NCBI RefSeq assembly: GCF_000685035.1
Contig: NZ_BAYB01000040.1
Span: 1 to 64,000 of the forward strand
Reading direction: 5' to 3'
Source of the DNA: Paraburkholderia ferrariae NBRC 106233
GTDB lineage: Bacteria; Pseudomonadota; Gammaproteobacteria; Burkholderiales; Burkholderiaceae
DNA length: 64,000 nucleotides
Shown here: positions 8,599 through 17,774 of the stretch, one piece after another
How positions within the stretch are numbered: the first letter of the stretch is position 1
Layout: the number at the start of each line of letters is the position of its first letter
Notes under the pieces: model-generated
What the model saw: the letters and a program-made list of their open reading frames with translations, nothing else
What the model was told of the DNA's origin: nothing
Databases searched by the model: none
Made by a program: the position numbers and the translations under genes

Positions 8599-8658
8599 CA
8601 GCCTGCCTTCCCGAAACGATGCGCCGCGTGAACCAACAGGCGCGGCCAACCCAGCCCC

Positions 8659-8664
8659 TATAAT
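8659..8664 (+). promoter_or_regulatory. Probable -10 box of wrbA
   Basis: A perfect TATAAT lies 24 bp before the wrbA start in the otherwise G+C-rich divergent region. No good -35 is seen at the right spacing (8636-8641 is ACAGGC). The overlapping ATAATA read backwards gives TATTAT, which could serve the divergent BrkB gene. Confidence 0.5.
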
Positions 8665-8687
8665 ATCCCGTCCACCGACGAGGTCCG

Positions 8688-9290
8688 ATGAAACCCATTC
8701 TTGTGCTCTATTACAGCCGGCACGGCGCGACGCTCGAACTCGCGCGCGCCATTGCCCAGGGCATCGACAGCGTCCCCGGCGCCGAGGCGCGCGTGCGCAC
8801 CGTGCCGGCGGTCTCGGCCGTCTGCGAGGCCACCCAGCCCGACATTCCCGACGACGGACCGCCCTACGCCGAACCGCGCGACCTCGAAGAATGCGCGGGC
8901 CTCGCGCTCGGCTCGCCCACGCGCTTCGGCAACATGGCGGCGCCGCTCAAATACTTTCTCGACGGCACCACGCCGCAATGGCTCTCGGGCGCGCTCGCGG
9001 GTAAGCCGGCCTGCGTGTTCACCTCGACCGGCAGCCTGCACGGCGGCCAGGAAAGCACCCTGCTCTCGATGATGCTGCCGCTCCTGCATCACGGCATGCT
9101 GCTCGTCGGCATCCCCTATACCGAAACCGCGCTCTCCACCACGCAAGGCGGCGGCACGCCCTACGGCGCATCGCATCACGCGCGCGCGGATGGCCGCGGG
9201 CACGGGCTCGTCGCCGAGGAAAAGGCGCTTGCGTTCGCGCTGGGCGCGCGGCTCGCGCGCGCGGCGCTCGCGCTGACCGGGCGGCCGTGA
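8688..9290 (+). CDS. wrbA: NAD(P)H:quinone oxidoreductase, WrbA family
   Basis: WrbA enzymes are cytosolic FMN flavodoxin-like proteins that reduce quinones by two electrons and so limit redox cycling. The 200-aa product has the family features: N-terminal phosphate-binding YYSRHGATLELA at residues 8-19, the FMN ring loop SPTRFGNM at 76-83, TSTGSLHGGQE near 107-117, and the C-terminal GGGTPYGASH. The start at 8688 is the conserved MKPILVLYYS. The next gene begins inside its stop codon (GTGA), indicating coupled translation. Confidence 0.93.
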   Translation: MKPILVLYYSRHGATLELARAIAQGIDSVPGAEARVRTVPAVSAVCEATQPDIPDDGPPYAEPRDLEECAGLALGSPTRFGNMAAPLKYFLDGTTPQWLSGALAGKPACVFTSTGSLHGGQESTLLSMMLPLLHHGMLLVGIPYTETALSTTQGGGTPYGASHHARADGRGHGLVAEEKALAFALGARLARAALALTGRP

Positions 9291-9691
9291 ACGCACCCCG
9301 GCCCGCTTCGCCGCCGCCCGTCACCGGCAATCGCGCGGCCGCGCTCGGCGCTTTCGTCACGCTCGCCGCGCTCGCGCTCTTCTGCCTCGCCTGGGAATGG
9401 CGGCTCGCGCCGCTGCGGCCGGGCGGCAGTGCGCTCGTGCTCAAGGCGCTGCCGCTCGCCATCGCGCTGCCGGGCGTGCTGCGCCGCCGCATCTATACGC
9501 TGCAATGGGCGTCGATGCTCGTGCTGCTGTATTTCGCCGAAGGCATCGTGCGTGGCATGAGCGACCCGGCGCCGGAAAACCGGCTAGGCTGGATCGAAGT
9601 CGTGCTCGCGCTGGGTTTCTTTGCCTGCGCGCTCGCGTACGTCGCGCCGTTCAAGCGTGCGGCGCGGCGTGCGAAGCGCGAGGCGGCATGA
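9287..9691 (+). CDS. DUF2069 membrane protein
   Basis: The 134-aa product belongs to the DUF2069 family of small inner-membrane proteins: about four hydrophobic segments, with YTLQWASMLVLLYFAEGIVRG in the middle and a basic C-terminal tail (RAARRAKREAA). It starts at a GTG that overlaps the wrbA stop codon. Family members commonly sit next to wrbA in beta-proteobacteria, so the pair may act together at the membrane in quinone handling; this is inference from neighbourhood only. Confidence 0.85.
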   Translation: MNAPRPASPPPVTGNRAAALGAFVTLAALALFCLAWEWRLAPLRPGGSALVLKALPLAIALPGVLRRRIYTLQWASMLVLLYFAEGIVRGMSDPAPENRLGWIEVVLALGFFACALAYVAPFKRAARRAKREAA

Positions 9692-9909
9692 AGCAGGCGA
9701 CAAAGCTGCCAATGAAGCAACCCATGCAGCGGCACATCGAGCGCCCCGCAGCACCCGAGCGCGCCTGAAAGCGCATCGGCACGGCGCCTGCCTGCCCGCC
9801 GGCGCCCCGCTTGCCAGCGCACCGTGTCACACTGATTCTTTCTCCCAACCGATAGTTGCCAGCCCGCGATTCGCGCGCCGCCCCGCGCCCGCGGATAGCC
9901 CCAAAGATC

Positions 9910-11346
9910 ATGAGCCAGGCCCGCCCCGATACCCGTTCCGCCTTCCTCGCCGCCTGCGCCGAAGCCATCGGCGCCCAACATGTGCTGACCGACGCGCACG
10001 ACACCGCCCCCTACGTGGCCGACTGGCGCAAGCGCTACCAGGGTGCCGCGTGCGCCGTGCTCTGCCCGGCCGACACCGCCGGGGTGGCCGCCGTCGTGAA
10101 GCTCGCGCACGCCCATCGGGTAGCGCTCGTGCCGCAAGGCGGCAACACCGGCCTTGCGGGCGGCGCGACGCCCGACGCTTCGGGCGAGCAAGCCGTGCTG
10201 AGCCTGCGCCGCCTGAACCGCGTGCGCGAGATCGATGCGCACAACAACACCATCACGGCGGAAGCCGGCGTGATACTCGCCGAAGTCCAGGCGCGCGCGG
10301 CCGATGCGGGACGTCTCTTCCCGCTCTCGCTCGCCGCCGAGGGCAGTTGCACACTCGGCGGCAATCTTTCGACCAACGCGGGCGGCACCGCCGTCCTGCG
10401 CTACGGCAATACGCGCGAGCTCTGCCTCGGCCTCGAAGTCGTCACGCCGCAAGGCGAGGTTTGGGACGGGCTGCGCGGACTGCGCAAGGACAACACGGGC
10501 TACGACCTGCGCGATCTCTTCATCGGCGCGGAAGGCACGCTTGGCGTGATTACGGCCGCGGTCATGAAGCTGCATCCGCAGCCGGCCGCGCGCGTCACCG
10601 CGCTGGCGGCGCTCGGCTCGGCGCATGCCGCGCTCGATTTCCTCGCGCTCGCGCAGCGCTATGCGGGGCCGCTCCTCACCGGCTTCGAACTGATGTCGGA
10701 CTTCTGCATGCAGCTCGTCGGCCGGCATTTCCCGCAGTTGCGCTACCCGTTCCAGACGCGCCATGCGCAAGTCGTGCTGCTCGAACTCTCGGACAACGAA
10801 AGCGAAGAACACGCACGCGCGCTCTTCGAGCGTCTCATGGAAGCGGCGCTCGACGAAGGGCTCGTGGAAGACGCCGTGGTGGCCGAAAGCCTCGCGCAGT
10901 CGCAGGCGTTCTGGCATATCCGCGAGCACATTCCGCTCGCCCAGGCGCAGGAAGGGCTGAACGTGAAGCACGATATCGGCGTGCCGATCTCGCGCATCGG
11001 CCATTTCATCGAGGAGACCGATGCCGGAATCGCCCGCGCCGTGCCGGGTGCGCGCATGGTCACCTTCGGCCATCTGGGCGACGGCAATCTGCACTACAAC
11101 GTGCAGGCCCCCGAAGGCGGCGACCCGAAACGTTTCCTTGCGGAAAACGAGAAAACCTTGAACCGCATCGTGTACGACAGCGTGCATCGGCATCGCGGCA
11201 CGATCAGCGCGGAGCACGGCCTCGGGCAATTGAAGGTGGAGGAAGCGGCGCACTACAAGAGCGCCGTCGAGCTGAAGCTGATGCACGCGATCAAGGCCGC
11301 GCTCGATCCGCTCAATCTGATGAATCCGGGCAAGGTGCTGCGCTAA
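9910..11346 (+). CDS. FAD-binding oxidase/dehydrogenase of the D-lactate / D-2-hydroxyglutarate dehydrogenase type
   Basis: The 478-aa protein has a PCMH-type FAD-binding domain (about residues 40-220, with the pyrophosphate loop PQGGNTGLAGG at 75-85 and GGNLSTNAGG near 155) and an FAD-oxidase C-terminal domain with the metal/substrate motif HLGDGNLHYN near 387-396 and the closing EHGLGQLK / LMNPGKVL. The family oxidises D-2-hydroxy acids (D-lactate, glycolate, D-2-hydroxyglutarate). D-2-hydroxyglutarate dehydrogenase is a good fit but the substrate is not determined. The ATG at 9910 was preferred to an in-frame start 18 codons upstream because MSQARPDTR begins the family-like region. A metallophosphoesterase gene follows after 32 bp. 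Confidence 0.88.
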   Translation: MSQARPDTRSAFLAACAEAIGAQHVLTDAHDTAPYVADWRKRYQGAACAVLCPADTAGVAAVVKLAHAHRVALVPQGGNTGLAGGATPDASGEQAVLSLRRLNRVREIDAHNNTITAEAGVILAEVQARAADAGRLFPLSLAAEGSCTLGGNLSTNAGGTAVLRYGNTRELCLGLEVVTPQGEVWDGLRGLRKDNTGYDLRDLFIGAEGTLGVITAAVMKLHPQPAARVTALAALGSAHAALDFLALAQRYAGPLLTGFELMSDFCMQLVGRHFPQLRYPFQTRHAQVVLLELSDNESEEHARALFERLMEAALDEGLVEDAVVAESLAQSQAFWHIREHIPLAQAQEGLNVKHDIGVPISRIGHFIEETDAGIARAVPGARMVTFGHLGDGNLHYNVQAPEGGDPKRFLAENEKTLNRIVYDSVHRHRGTISAEHGLGQLKVEEAAHYKSAVELKLMHAIKAALDPLNLMNPGKVLR

Positions 11347-11378
11347 GGCGCCACCCGGCATCGACAGGAGACCCCAGC

Positions 11379-12200
11379 GTGAAAATCCGCGTGCTGTCCG
11401 ATCTGCATCTGGAAAACGACGAGCCGGACACGATCCCGCACGCCGATGCCGATCTCGTCGTGCTGGCAGGCGACATCCACAACCATGCGCTCGGTCTGCG
11501 CTGGGCGGCGCAAACCTTCGATCCGCAGGTGCCGGTGGTTTATGTGCCGGGCAATCACGAGTACTACGACGGCGAGTTCGGCGCGCTCGAAGCCGCGATG
11601 CACGACGCGGCCTCCACGCTCGACAACGTGCACTTCCTGAACAACGCAGTCCTGACCGACGAGGCGGGACGCTGGCGCGTGCTCGGCACGACGCTCTGGG
11701 CGGACTTCGCGCTCTTCGGCGCCGACGATTCAGCCCGCGGCGATGCCATCGCCGCGGCCGAGCGCGTGATGCTCGATTTTCGCGGCCTGATCCAGGTCTC
11801 GTGGCCCGACAGCCCCGCCGCGCTCGCGCGGGACTTCACGCCGCAGGATTCGCTCGCGCTTCACGCCCACGCACTGGCCTGGCTGAAAACGGAACTGGCG
11901 AAGCCCTTCGCGGGCAAGACGATCGTCGTCACGCATCACGCGCCGCACCGGCTGAGCCTCGCGGCACGCTATGCGAACGACCTGGCATCAGGAGGCTTCG
12001 TGAGCGATCTGGATGCGCTCGTGCGGCCGCCCGTGGCGCTCTGGCTGCACGGGCACACGCATACGAGCTTCGATTACACCGTCAACGGCACGCGCGTGGT
12101 GTGCAATCCGCGCGGCTACCGCGACCGGCGCACCGGCGTGCCGGAGAACGGGGCGTTTGCGTGGGACAAGGTGGTGGAGGTGGCGGAACCTGGGGATTGA
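11379..12200 (+). CDS. Calcineurin-like metallophosphoesterase
   Basis: All five blocks of the binuclear metal phosphoesterase fold are visible in this 273-aa protein: D8 and H10 in LSDLHLE, D32 in LAGDIHNH, N59-H60 in VPGNHEYYDG, His in VVTHHAPH near 186, and HGHTHTS near 224. The start is a GTG preceded by ACAGGAG; the long upstream open frame is a shadow of the oxidase. The substrate cannot be inferred; relatives hydrolyse nucleotides, phosphodiesters or dinucleoside polyphosphates. It is probably co-transcribed with the oxidase (32-bp gap). Confidence 0.88.
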   Translation: MKIRVLSDLHLENDEPDTIPHADADLVVLAGDIHNHALGLRWAAQTFDPQVPVVYVPGNHEYYDGEFGALEAAMHDAASTLDNVHFLNNAVLTDEAGRWRVLGTTLWADFALFGADDSARGDAIAAAERVMLDFRGLIQVSWPDSPAALARDFTPQDSLALHAHALAWLKTELAKPFAGKTIVVTHHAPHRLSLAARYANDLASGGFVSDLDALVRPPVALWLHGHTHTSFDYTVNGTRVVCNPRGYRDRRTGVPENGAFAWDKVVEVAEPGD

Positions 12201-12213
12201 GGCGGCAGCGGGC

Positions 12214-12378
12214 TCAACCCAGCCCGCCGCGCGAGCGACCGGCGGCGCCGTTCTCGCGCTGCACGCGCAGCGACACCGGCTGAAGCTGCGCGCGGCGCAT
12301 GCGCAGCAGGTCGCGCGATGCCGCGATGCCGATCAGGCCCATCATCACGGCGATGCCGATCATCAGATGCGTATCCAT
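12214..12378 (-). CDS. Small single-span membrane protein (54 aa), unrecognised
   Basis: An ATG at 12376-12378 with GAGG seven bases upstream opens a 54-codon frame. Residues 5-20 (LMIGIAVMMGLIGIAA) form one hydrophobic segment, followed by an arginine-rich cytoplasmic-type tail (SRDLLRMRRA, RVQREN, GRSRGG), giving a clear N-out/C-in topology by the positive-inside rule. I do not recognise a family. It converges on the metallophosphoesterase gene with a 13-bp gap. Two copies of ACGTTAGCAAA lie 28-60 bp upstream, which looks like a control region and supports a real gene. It could still be a chance frame. Confidence 0.55.
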   Translation of the reverse strand: MDTHLMIGIAVMMGLIGIAASRDLLRMRRAQLQPVSLRVQRENGAAGRSRGGLG

Positions 12379-12405
12379 GGAAATCCTCGGGGTCTGGCGA
12401 ATTGA

Positions 12406-12438
12406 ACGTTAGCAAAAGTGTTTCGCTACGTTAGCAAA
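12406..12438 (-). promoter_or_regulatory. Two 11-bp direct repeats spaced by two helical turns, upstream of the small membrane protein
   Basis: ACGTTAGCAAA occurs at 12406-12416 and again at 12428-12438, a 22-bp period that puts both copies on the same face of the helix. They lie just upstream of the 54-aa membrane protein gene and downstream of the LysR gene. The arrangement suits a regulator binding site overlapping a promoter; the protein is unknown. Confidence 0.45.
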
Positions 12439-12561
12439 GCGCCGCGCGCCGAGGCGTAAGGAAGTGTTGCGATCCGCCGCAGGTGTAACAGCCTGTCACA
12501 ACCCGCTGCGGCCCGAGACGCCGGCTGAGGTTCAGCCCGACGTGCAGCCCGAGGTGTCGCC

Positions 12562-13503
12562 TCAGGTCCGCGCGAACTGGCGCAACTCGGCCTGGTCGGT
12601 GGCGAACGTGGCCGGCAAGGTCTCGCGCAGCAGTTCGATCCACGTGCGGATCTTCGCATCGAGATACTGGCGCGACGGATACATCGCGTAGAGGTTCATC
12701 TCCTGCGAACGGTATTCGGGCAGGATCCACACGAGCTCGCCGCTGCGCAGCCCGCTGATGGCCGAATAGATCGGCAGGAGCCCGATCCCCATGCCCTCGC
12801 GGATGGCCACCGCCAGCGCCTCCGCCACGTTGACCTGAAACGTCGCAGCGCCGAGGTCGACGTTCTGCTCGCCTTCCGGCCCGGTAAAGCGCCATTGCGC
12901 CGTGGGGAACACCGGCGTCACCATCTGCAGGCACGCGTGCGCCTCGAGATCCGCGGGCTTTTGCGGCACGCCGCGCCGCTCCAGATAGGCGGGCGAAGCA
13001 CAGGCAATGCTGAACGTGCTCGCAATGCGCTGCGAGACGAAGCCCGAGTCGGGCAGATCGGTCGCGAGCATGAGGGCGATGTCGTAGCCTTCGTCGAGCA
13101 GATCCGGCATGCGCTGGGCGGCCAGCGTGAGTTCGACGCTCACCTCCGGATAAAGCTGCTGATAGCGCCCCACCGCCGGCACCACATAGTGCTGGCCGAA
13201 GCTCGTCATCGAATAGACCTTGAGCTTGCCCGAGGGCCGCGCGTGCGCGTCGCCGGCCTCGGCTTCCGCCTGGTCCACATACGCGAGGATCTGCTCGCAG
13301 CGCTGCAGGTAGCGCTCGCCGGCCTCGGTCAGCGCGATGCGGCGCGTCGTGCGGTTCAAAAGACGCGTGCGCAGATGCGCCTCCAGATCCGAGACGGCCC
13401 GCGAAGCGTAAGCCGTCGTCGTATTCAGGTGCTGCGCGGCGCCCGTGAAGCTCCCCGCTTCGACCACCCGCACGAATACCCGCATGTTTTGGAGCGTATC
13501 CAT
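12562..13503 (-). CDS. LysR-family transcriptional regulator, divergent from the efflux operon
   Basis: The 313-aa protein has the LysR winged HTH at residues 1-60 (FVRVVEAGSFTGAAQHL, then LLNRTTRRIALTEAGERYLQR) and a substrate-binding effector domain from about 90 to 295. It starts at an ATG preceded by GAGGAAGG. It is transcribed away from the four-gene efflux operon, the usual position for a LysR activator of its neighbour (compare aaeR and aaeXAB), so it probably controls that operon in response to an aromatic or organic acid. The target is inferred from layout. Confidence 0.88.
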   Translation of the reverse strand: MDTLQNMRVFVRVVEAGSFTGAAQHLNTTTAYASRAVSDLEAHLRTRLLNRTTRRIALTEAGERYLQRCEQILAYVDQAEAEAGDAHARPSGKLKVYSMTSFGQHYVVPAVGRYQQLYPEVSVELTLAAQRMPDLLDEGYDIALMLATDLPDSGFVSQRIASTFSIACASPAYLERRGVPQKPADLEAHACLQMVTPVFPTAQWRFTGPEGEQNVDLGAATFQVNVAEALAVAIREGMGIGLLPIYSAISGLRSGELVWILPEYRSQEMNLYAMYPSRQYLDAKIRTWIELLRETLPATFATDQAELRQFART

Positions 13504-13592
13504 AGCCTTCCTCGTGATGTCGGAGGCATTGTTACATATTTTGCAAGATCGATTATCACAGAATCCGTAAAAATCCCTTGCATCCTTACCGG

Positions 13593-13621
13593 TTATTCAG
13601 GAATCGATCGAAAAATATAAT
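13593..13621 (+). promoter_or_regulatory. Probable promoter of the efflux operon
   Basis: A perfect -10 TATAAT sits at 13616-13621 with a weak -35 (TTATTC at 13593-13598) 17 bp upstream, in an A+T-rich stretch. The predicted start is about 30 bp before the GTG of the first gene. A poor -35 is expected of a LysR-activated promoter. Two ATCGAT-containing segments (13546-13551 and 13603-13608) flank a site where the regulator could bind. Confidence 0.5.
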
Positions 13622-13659
13622 GCCTGACATTAATCTATAGCCAGGAAAAGGAGTAAATC

Positions 13660-15273
13660 GTGCAGTCTCCGGTACCGAAAGGACTCGCCGCGCTCACGGT
13701 TCTTACGTTCTCGTTGATAATCGCGGGCTGCGCCAGTACCGGAGGGGTTGCACCGCAAGACAAGCAGGCCGACGCCGCCCGGCTCGACGCCGGATCGGCC
13801 ATCCGCGCGGCCAATACGGACGCGCAGTGGCCCGCCAGCGACTGGTGGAAAAGCTACAACGATGCGCAGCTCGACGCGTGGATCGACGCCGCGATCGCGG
13901 GCAATCCGTCGCTCGCGGCCGCGCAGGCGCGCGTGCGCGAAGCGCGCTCGATGGCGGGCGTGGCCGAGGCCGGGCTGCTGCCGCAGGTGAGCGGCAACCT
14001 GTCGGTCCAGCGCCAGCACTGGTCCGACAACGTGTATTACGGCCCGGGGCCGCTCGCCGGCGCCGACACCTGGAACAACACGGCCTCGCTCGGCCTCTCG
14101 TACCACCTCGACCTCTGGGGCCAGGACAAGAACAACGCCGAACGCGCGCTCGACCTCGCACACGCCAGCGCCGCCGACGCGCGCGCCGCGCAGCTCGAAC
14201 TCGAAGTGAACGTCACGCGCGCCTATATCGCGCTTTCGATGAACTACGCGCTGCTCGACATCGCGAAGCAGACGCTCGCCGAACAGCAGAAGGTACTCGC
14301 GCTTGCCCAGCGGCGCCTCGCGGGCGGCCTCGGCACGCAGCTCGACGTGAGCCAGGCGCAAACGCCGCTGCCCGAATACGAGCGCCAGATCGACGCGCTC
14401 GAAGAGGAAATCGCACTCGGCAAGAATCAGCTCGCCGCGCTCGCGGGCAAGGGCCCGGGCGCCGGCGAAGCGATCGCGCGGCCCGCGCTCTCGCTCGCGA
14501 GCCCGGCCGGCCTGCCCTCGGCGCTGCCCGCCGAGCTGATCGGCCATCGCCCCGACGTCGTCGCGGCGCGCTGGACCGTGGCCGCGCAGGCCCGCGGTAT
14601 CGACGTGGCCAGGGCCGACTTCTATCCGAACGTAAACCTGCTCGTTTCGATGGGCGGCTACGCGGCCGCGGGACCGCTCTTCCAGTTCCTCAAGTCGATG
14701 AGCGGCAGCTATAACGCGGGCCCCGCCCTCTCGCTGCCGATCTTCGACGGCGGCCGCCTGCGCTCGCAGCTCGGCGCGCAGTCGGCGGCCTACGACATCG
14801 CCGTCGATCAGTACAACCAGACGATCGTCACCGCGCTCAAGGAAATCGCCGACGAAGTCGTGCGCATGCGCTCGCTCGCCACCCAGGAGGACGATGCGCA
14901 CCGCTCGGTGGCAGTGGCGCAGCGCAACTTCGATCTGTCCGAGGAAGGCTACCGGCGCGGCCTCACCGACTACGTGAACGTGCTGATCGCGCAGACGCAA
15001 CTGCTGCGCGCGCAGGAAGGCGTCGCGCGCATCCAGGCCGCGCGCCTCACCGCGCAGGCGACGCTCGCGGCCGCGCTCGGCGGCGGCGCGATCGATGCGG
15101 CGGACCCTGCCGTCGCGACGCCCACCGACGCCGAGCAACTGCCCGCCCACGGCAAGAAGACCCGCGACATCCCGCTCGCGCCCGCCGCGCTGCTCGCGCC
15201 CCGCTCCGCCGCCTCGGCCAGCGCCAACGCGCAGCCCGCAAGCGGGGACCGCGCGGCTGGCGCGCTCAACTAA
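13660..15273 (+). CDS. Outer-membrane efflux lipoprotein, NodT/OprM type
   Basis: This 537-aa protein is the outer-membrane channel of a tripartite exporter. It has a lipoprotein signal peptide with lipobox IAGC (lipidated Cys24) and two OEP repeats, each with the long periplasmic coiled-coil and barrel strands (for example YHLDLWGQDKNNAERALDLA near 150 and LPIFDGGRLRSQLGAQSAAYD near 365). The C terminus past residue 480 is a low-complexity Ala/Pro-rich tail. The start is a GTG with AAAGGAG upstream; an ATG is not available at that position. First gene of the operon; the FUSC gene follows after 21 bp. Confidence 0.93.
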   Translation: MQSPVPKGLAALTVLTFSLIIAGCASTGGVAPQDKQADAARLDAGSAIRAANTDAQWPASDWWKSYNDAQLDAWIDAAIAGNPSLAAAQARVREARSMAGVAEAGLLPQVSGNLSVQRQHWSDNVYYGPGPLAGADTWNNTASLGLSYHLDLWGQDKNNAERALDLAHASAADARAAQLELEVNVTRAYIALSMNYALLDIAKQTLAEQQKVLALAQRRLAGGLGTQLDVSQAQTPLPEYERQIDALEEEIALGKNQLAALAGKGPGAGEAIARPALSLASPAGLPSALPAELIGHRPDVVAARWTVAAQARGIDVARADFYPNVNLLVSMGGYAAAGPLFQFLKSMSGSYNAGPALSLPIFDGGRLRSQLGAQSAAYDIAVDQYNQTIVTALKEIADEVVRMRSLATQEDDAHRSVAVAQRNFDLSEEGYRRGLTDYVNVLIAQTQLLRAQEGVARIQAARLTAQATLAAALGGGAIDAADPAVATPTDAEQLPAHGKKTRDIPLAPAALLAPRSAASASANAQPASGDRAAGALN

Positions 15274-15294
15274 CGCTAAACCAAGGCAGCGGCC

Positions 15295-17517
15295 ATGCAA
15301 GCCCCCTCCTCTCCCACGCAGCCGGGCAGCCAGCGCCTCCTCGCCTGGTTCGCGGCGCTCTCCGACTGGGCGCGCACGGACGGCCTCGTCTGGATCTATC
15401 TCTTCAAGGCCATCGCCGCGGCGCTCCTCGCGCTCGGCGTGGCGATGAAGCTCGACCTGCCGCAGCCGCGCACGGCCATGACCACGGTTTTCATCGTCAT
15501 GCAGCCGCAAAGCGGGCCGGTGTTCGCCAAGAGCTTCTACCGGCTCTGCGGCACGCTGGTCGGCCTCGTCGTGATGCTCGCGCTGATCGGCCTGTTCGCC
15601 CAGCAGCCCGAACTTTTCATCGCCTCCACGGCGCTGTGGGTCGGCATCTGCACCGCGGGCGCGGCGCGCAACCGCAACTTCCGCTCGTACGGCTTCGTGC
15701 TCGCGGGCTATACGGCCGCGCTGATCGGCATTCCGGCCTCGCAGCATCCGGACGGCGCGTTCATGTCGGCCATGACGCGCGTGTGCGAAATCTCGATCGG
15801 CATTCTGGCCTCGGGCTTCGTGAGCGCCGTGGTGTTTCCGCAGTACACGGGCGAGCTGCTGCGCGCGAGCGTGCGGCGGCGCTTCTCGTCGTTCGTCGAT
15901 TACATTTCGGCGTCGCTCGCAGGCAACGTCGATCGTTCGCAGATCGAATCAACCAATGCGCGCTTCGTGGCCGACGTCGTCGGACTGGAGGCGAGCCGCA
16001 GCATGGCCGTGTTCGAAACGCCCGACGCCCGCATGCGCTCGGCGCGCATCGCGCGCCTGAACACCGAGTTCATGAGCGCCTCCACCCGCTTTCACGCGCT
16101 GCACCAGTTGATGAACCGGCTGCGCCACGACGGCGCCTCGGCCACGGTCGATGCCCTTGAGCCGTACTTCCGCGAGATCGCCCCGCTCTTCGCCAAGGCC
16201 GGCGAGCCGGTGCTCACGGCGGCCGACGCGGCGCACGTGGCGAGCCAGCTCGACGCCTACCGCGCGACGCTGCCCGCGCGCGTGCGCGAAACCCGCGCCG
16301 GGCTCGAAGCACGACTCGCGCAAACCGGCGCGGCCGAAAGCGCCGCGAACCTGCTCGACTTCGACACCGCAACGGAGCTCTTCTACCGCTTCGTGCACGA
16401 GATGCACGAGTACACGGCCACCTACGCGTCGCTCGCCGTCGATACGCACTCGCGCGAAAAATGGCTGGCGCGCTACGTGCCGAAAACGAGCTGGATCGCG
16501 GCAGGGGTCGCGGGCCTGCGCGCGGCGACCGTCATGGGGCTGCTCGGCGCATTCTGGATCGCGACGGCGTGGCCGAGCGGCGCAACCCTCGTGCTCACCG
16601 CCGCGGCCACCTGCGCGCTCGCGTCGTCCGCGCCGCAGCCCGCGCGCATGTCGAGCCAGATGGCGGTCGGCACGATCCTCGCGTCGCTCGTGGGCATGGT
16701 CCTCGTGTTCGGCGTGTTTCCGCACATCGACGGCTTTCCGATGCTGTGCGTCGCGCTCGCGCCGGCGCTCGCGTTCGGCGTGTTCCTCACGACGCGCCCG
16801 CAGTACGCGGGCTACGGCATGGGCTACTGCATTTTCCTGTGTTTCCTCGCCGGCCCGGACAACGTCATGCAGTACAACCCGGACAGCTACATGAACGACG
16901 CGCTCGCGCTCGCGATGTCGATGATCGCCACGGCCGCAGCGTTCGCCGTGTTCCTGCCGACCTCCGCGAAGTGGCTGCGCACGCTGCTGCTGGCCGAGCT
17001 GCGCGGCGCGGCCGTGCAGGCGTGCCGCGCGCGCCTTGCGGGTTTGCGCAACCGCTTCGAGAGCGGCGCGCGCGACCTCGTGTTCCAGTTGAGCGCGCTG
17101 GCCGGCAACGATCAGGCCTTGCGCCGCGACACGCTGCGCTGGCTCTTTTCCACGCTCGAAGTCGGCAATGCGGCCATCGACCTGCGCCACGAACTCGCCG
17201 CGCTGCCCGCGCACCCGCGCTATGCGAAGAGCACGGCGTGGCGCGCGGCGATCGACGCCGCGCTCAAGTCCGTGAGCGCCCTGTTCGAGCGCCCGGCCGC
17301 GAAGCGCTACGCAGCGGCGCTCGCCGCCACAGGCGCCGCGATCGAAGCGGCCCAGGGCATGCTGCAGTTCGACGCGACGCGCGAAGAGCGCCATCGGCTC
17401 CAGCGCATCCTGAGCCATCTGCATTTCATCCGCACCGCGCTCATCGACCCGCAGTCGCCGCTCGCGGCCTGTGCGGACCCCGAGGGCGCGCATCCGGGCG
17501 CCGTGCCCGCAACCTGA
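15295..17517 (+). CDS. FUSC-family inner-membrane efflux protein (AaeB/fusaric acid resistance type)
   Basis: The 740-aa protein has the two-half architecture of the FUSC/AaeB family: a group of membrane spans at about residues 30-185, a soluble middle region, and a second group at about 390-560 followed by a cytoplasmic tail. The family exports aromatic carboxylic acids such as p-hydroxybenzoate or fusaric acid, using the proton gradient. Companion genes for an outer-membrane channel, a DUF1656 peptide and a HlyD adaptor flank it, which makes the system complete. The exact substrate is unknown. It ends 10 bp before the DUF1656 gene. Confidence 0.92.
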   Translation: MQAPSSPTQPGSQRLLAWFAALSDWARTDGLVWIYLFKAIAAALLALGVAMKLDLPQPRTAMTTVFIVMQPQSGPVFAKSFYRLCGTLVGLVVMLALIGLFAQQPELFIASTALWVGICTAGAARNRNFRSYGFVLAGYTAALIGIPASQHPDGAFMSAMTRVCEISIGILASGFVSAVVFPQYTGELLRASVRRRFSSFVDYISASLAGNVDRSQIESTNARFVADVVGLEASRSMAVFETPDARMRSARIARLNTEFMSASTRFHALHQLMNRLRHDGASATVDALEPYFREIAPLFAKAGEPVLTAADAAHVASQLDAYRATLPARVRETRAGLEARLAQTGAAESAANLLDFDTATELFYRFVHEMHEYTATYASLAVDTHSREKWLARYVPKTSWIAAGVAGLRAATVMGLLGAFWIATAWPSGATLVLTAAATCALASSAPQPARMSSQMAVGTILASLVGMVLVFGVFPHIDGFPMLCVALAPALAFGVFLTTRPQYAGYGMGYCIFLCFLAGPDNVMQYNPDSYMNDALALAMSMIATAAAFAVFLPTSAKWLRTLLLAELRGAAVQACRARLAGLRNRFESGARDLVFQLSALAGNDQALRRDTLRWLFSTLEVGNAAIDLRHELAALPAHPRYAKSTAWRAAIDAALKSVSALFERPAAKRYAAALAATGAAIEAAQGMLQFDATREERHRLQRILSHLHFIRTALIDPQSPLAACADPEGAHPGAVPAT

Positions 17518-17527
17518 GGAGCTCACC

Positions 17528-17728
17528 ATGCCTCGTGACGTCGCGTTCCTCGACGCCTACATTCCCGCGATCGTGCTGCTCTTCATCCTGAGCGCCGCGA
17601 TCACCTGGGTGCTCGACTCGCTGCTCGCCCGCACGGGCCTGTACCGCGTGGTGTGGCACCCCTCGCTCTTCCGCGTGAGCCTGCTCGTGATCGTGAGCTG
17701 CGCGCTCGGACTCGCTGTTTATCGTTGA
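17528..17728 (+). CDS. DUF1656 small membrane protein (AaeX-like)
   Basis: A 66-aa protein with two hydrophobic segments (about residues 10-30 and 47-63) matching the DUF1656/AaeX family, which is almost always encoded between FUSC and HlyD efflux genes. The start MPRDVAFLDAY follows GAGGAGCTCACC. Its role is probably to assist the FUSC pump; no catalytic residues are expected. Confidence 0.88.
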   Translation: MPRDVAFLDAYIPAIVLLFILSAAITWVLDSLLARTGLYRVVWHPSLFRVSLLVIVSCALGLAVYR

Positions 17729-17774
17729 TACCGACGGATATCGCTCGCTATCGTTGAACCGGATTCGAAGAATC

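Noticed and set aside
9688..9768. 26-codon frame starting within the DUF2069 stop codon
   Set aside because: Too short and of repetitive composition (MKQ..MKQ); no conservation can be judged and no ribosome binding site of its own.
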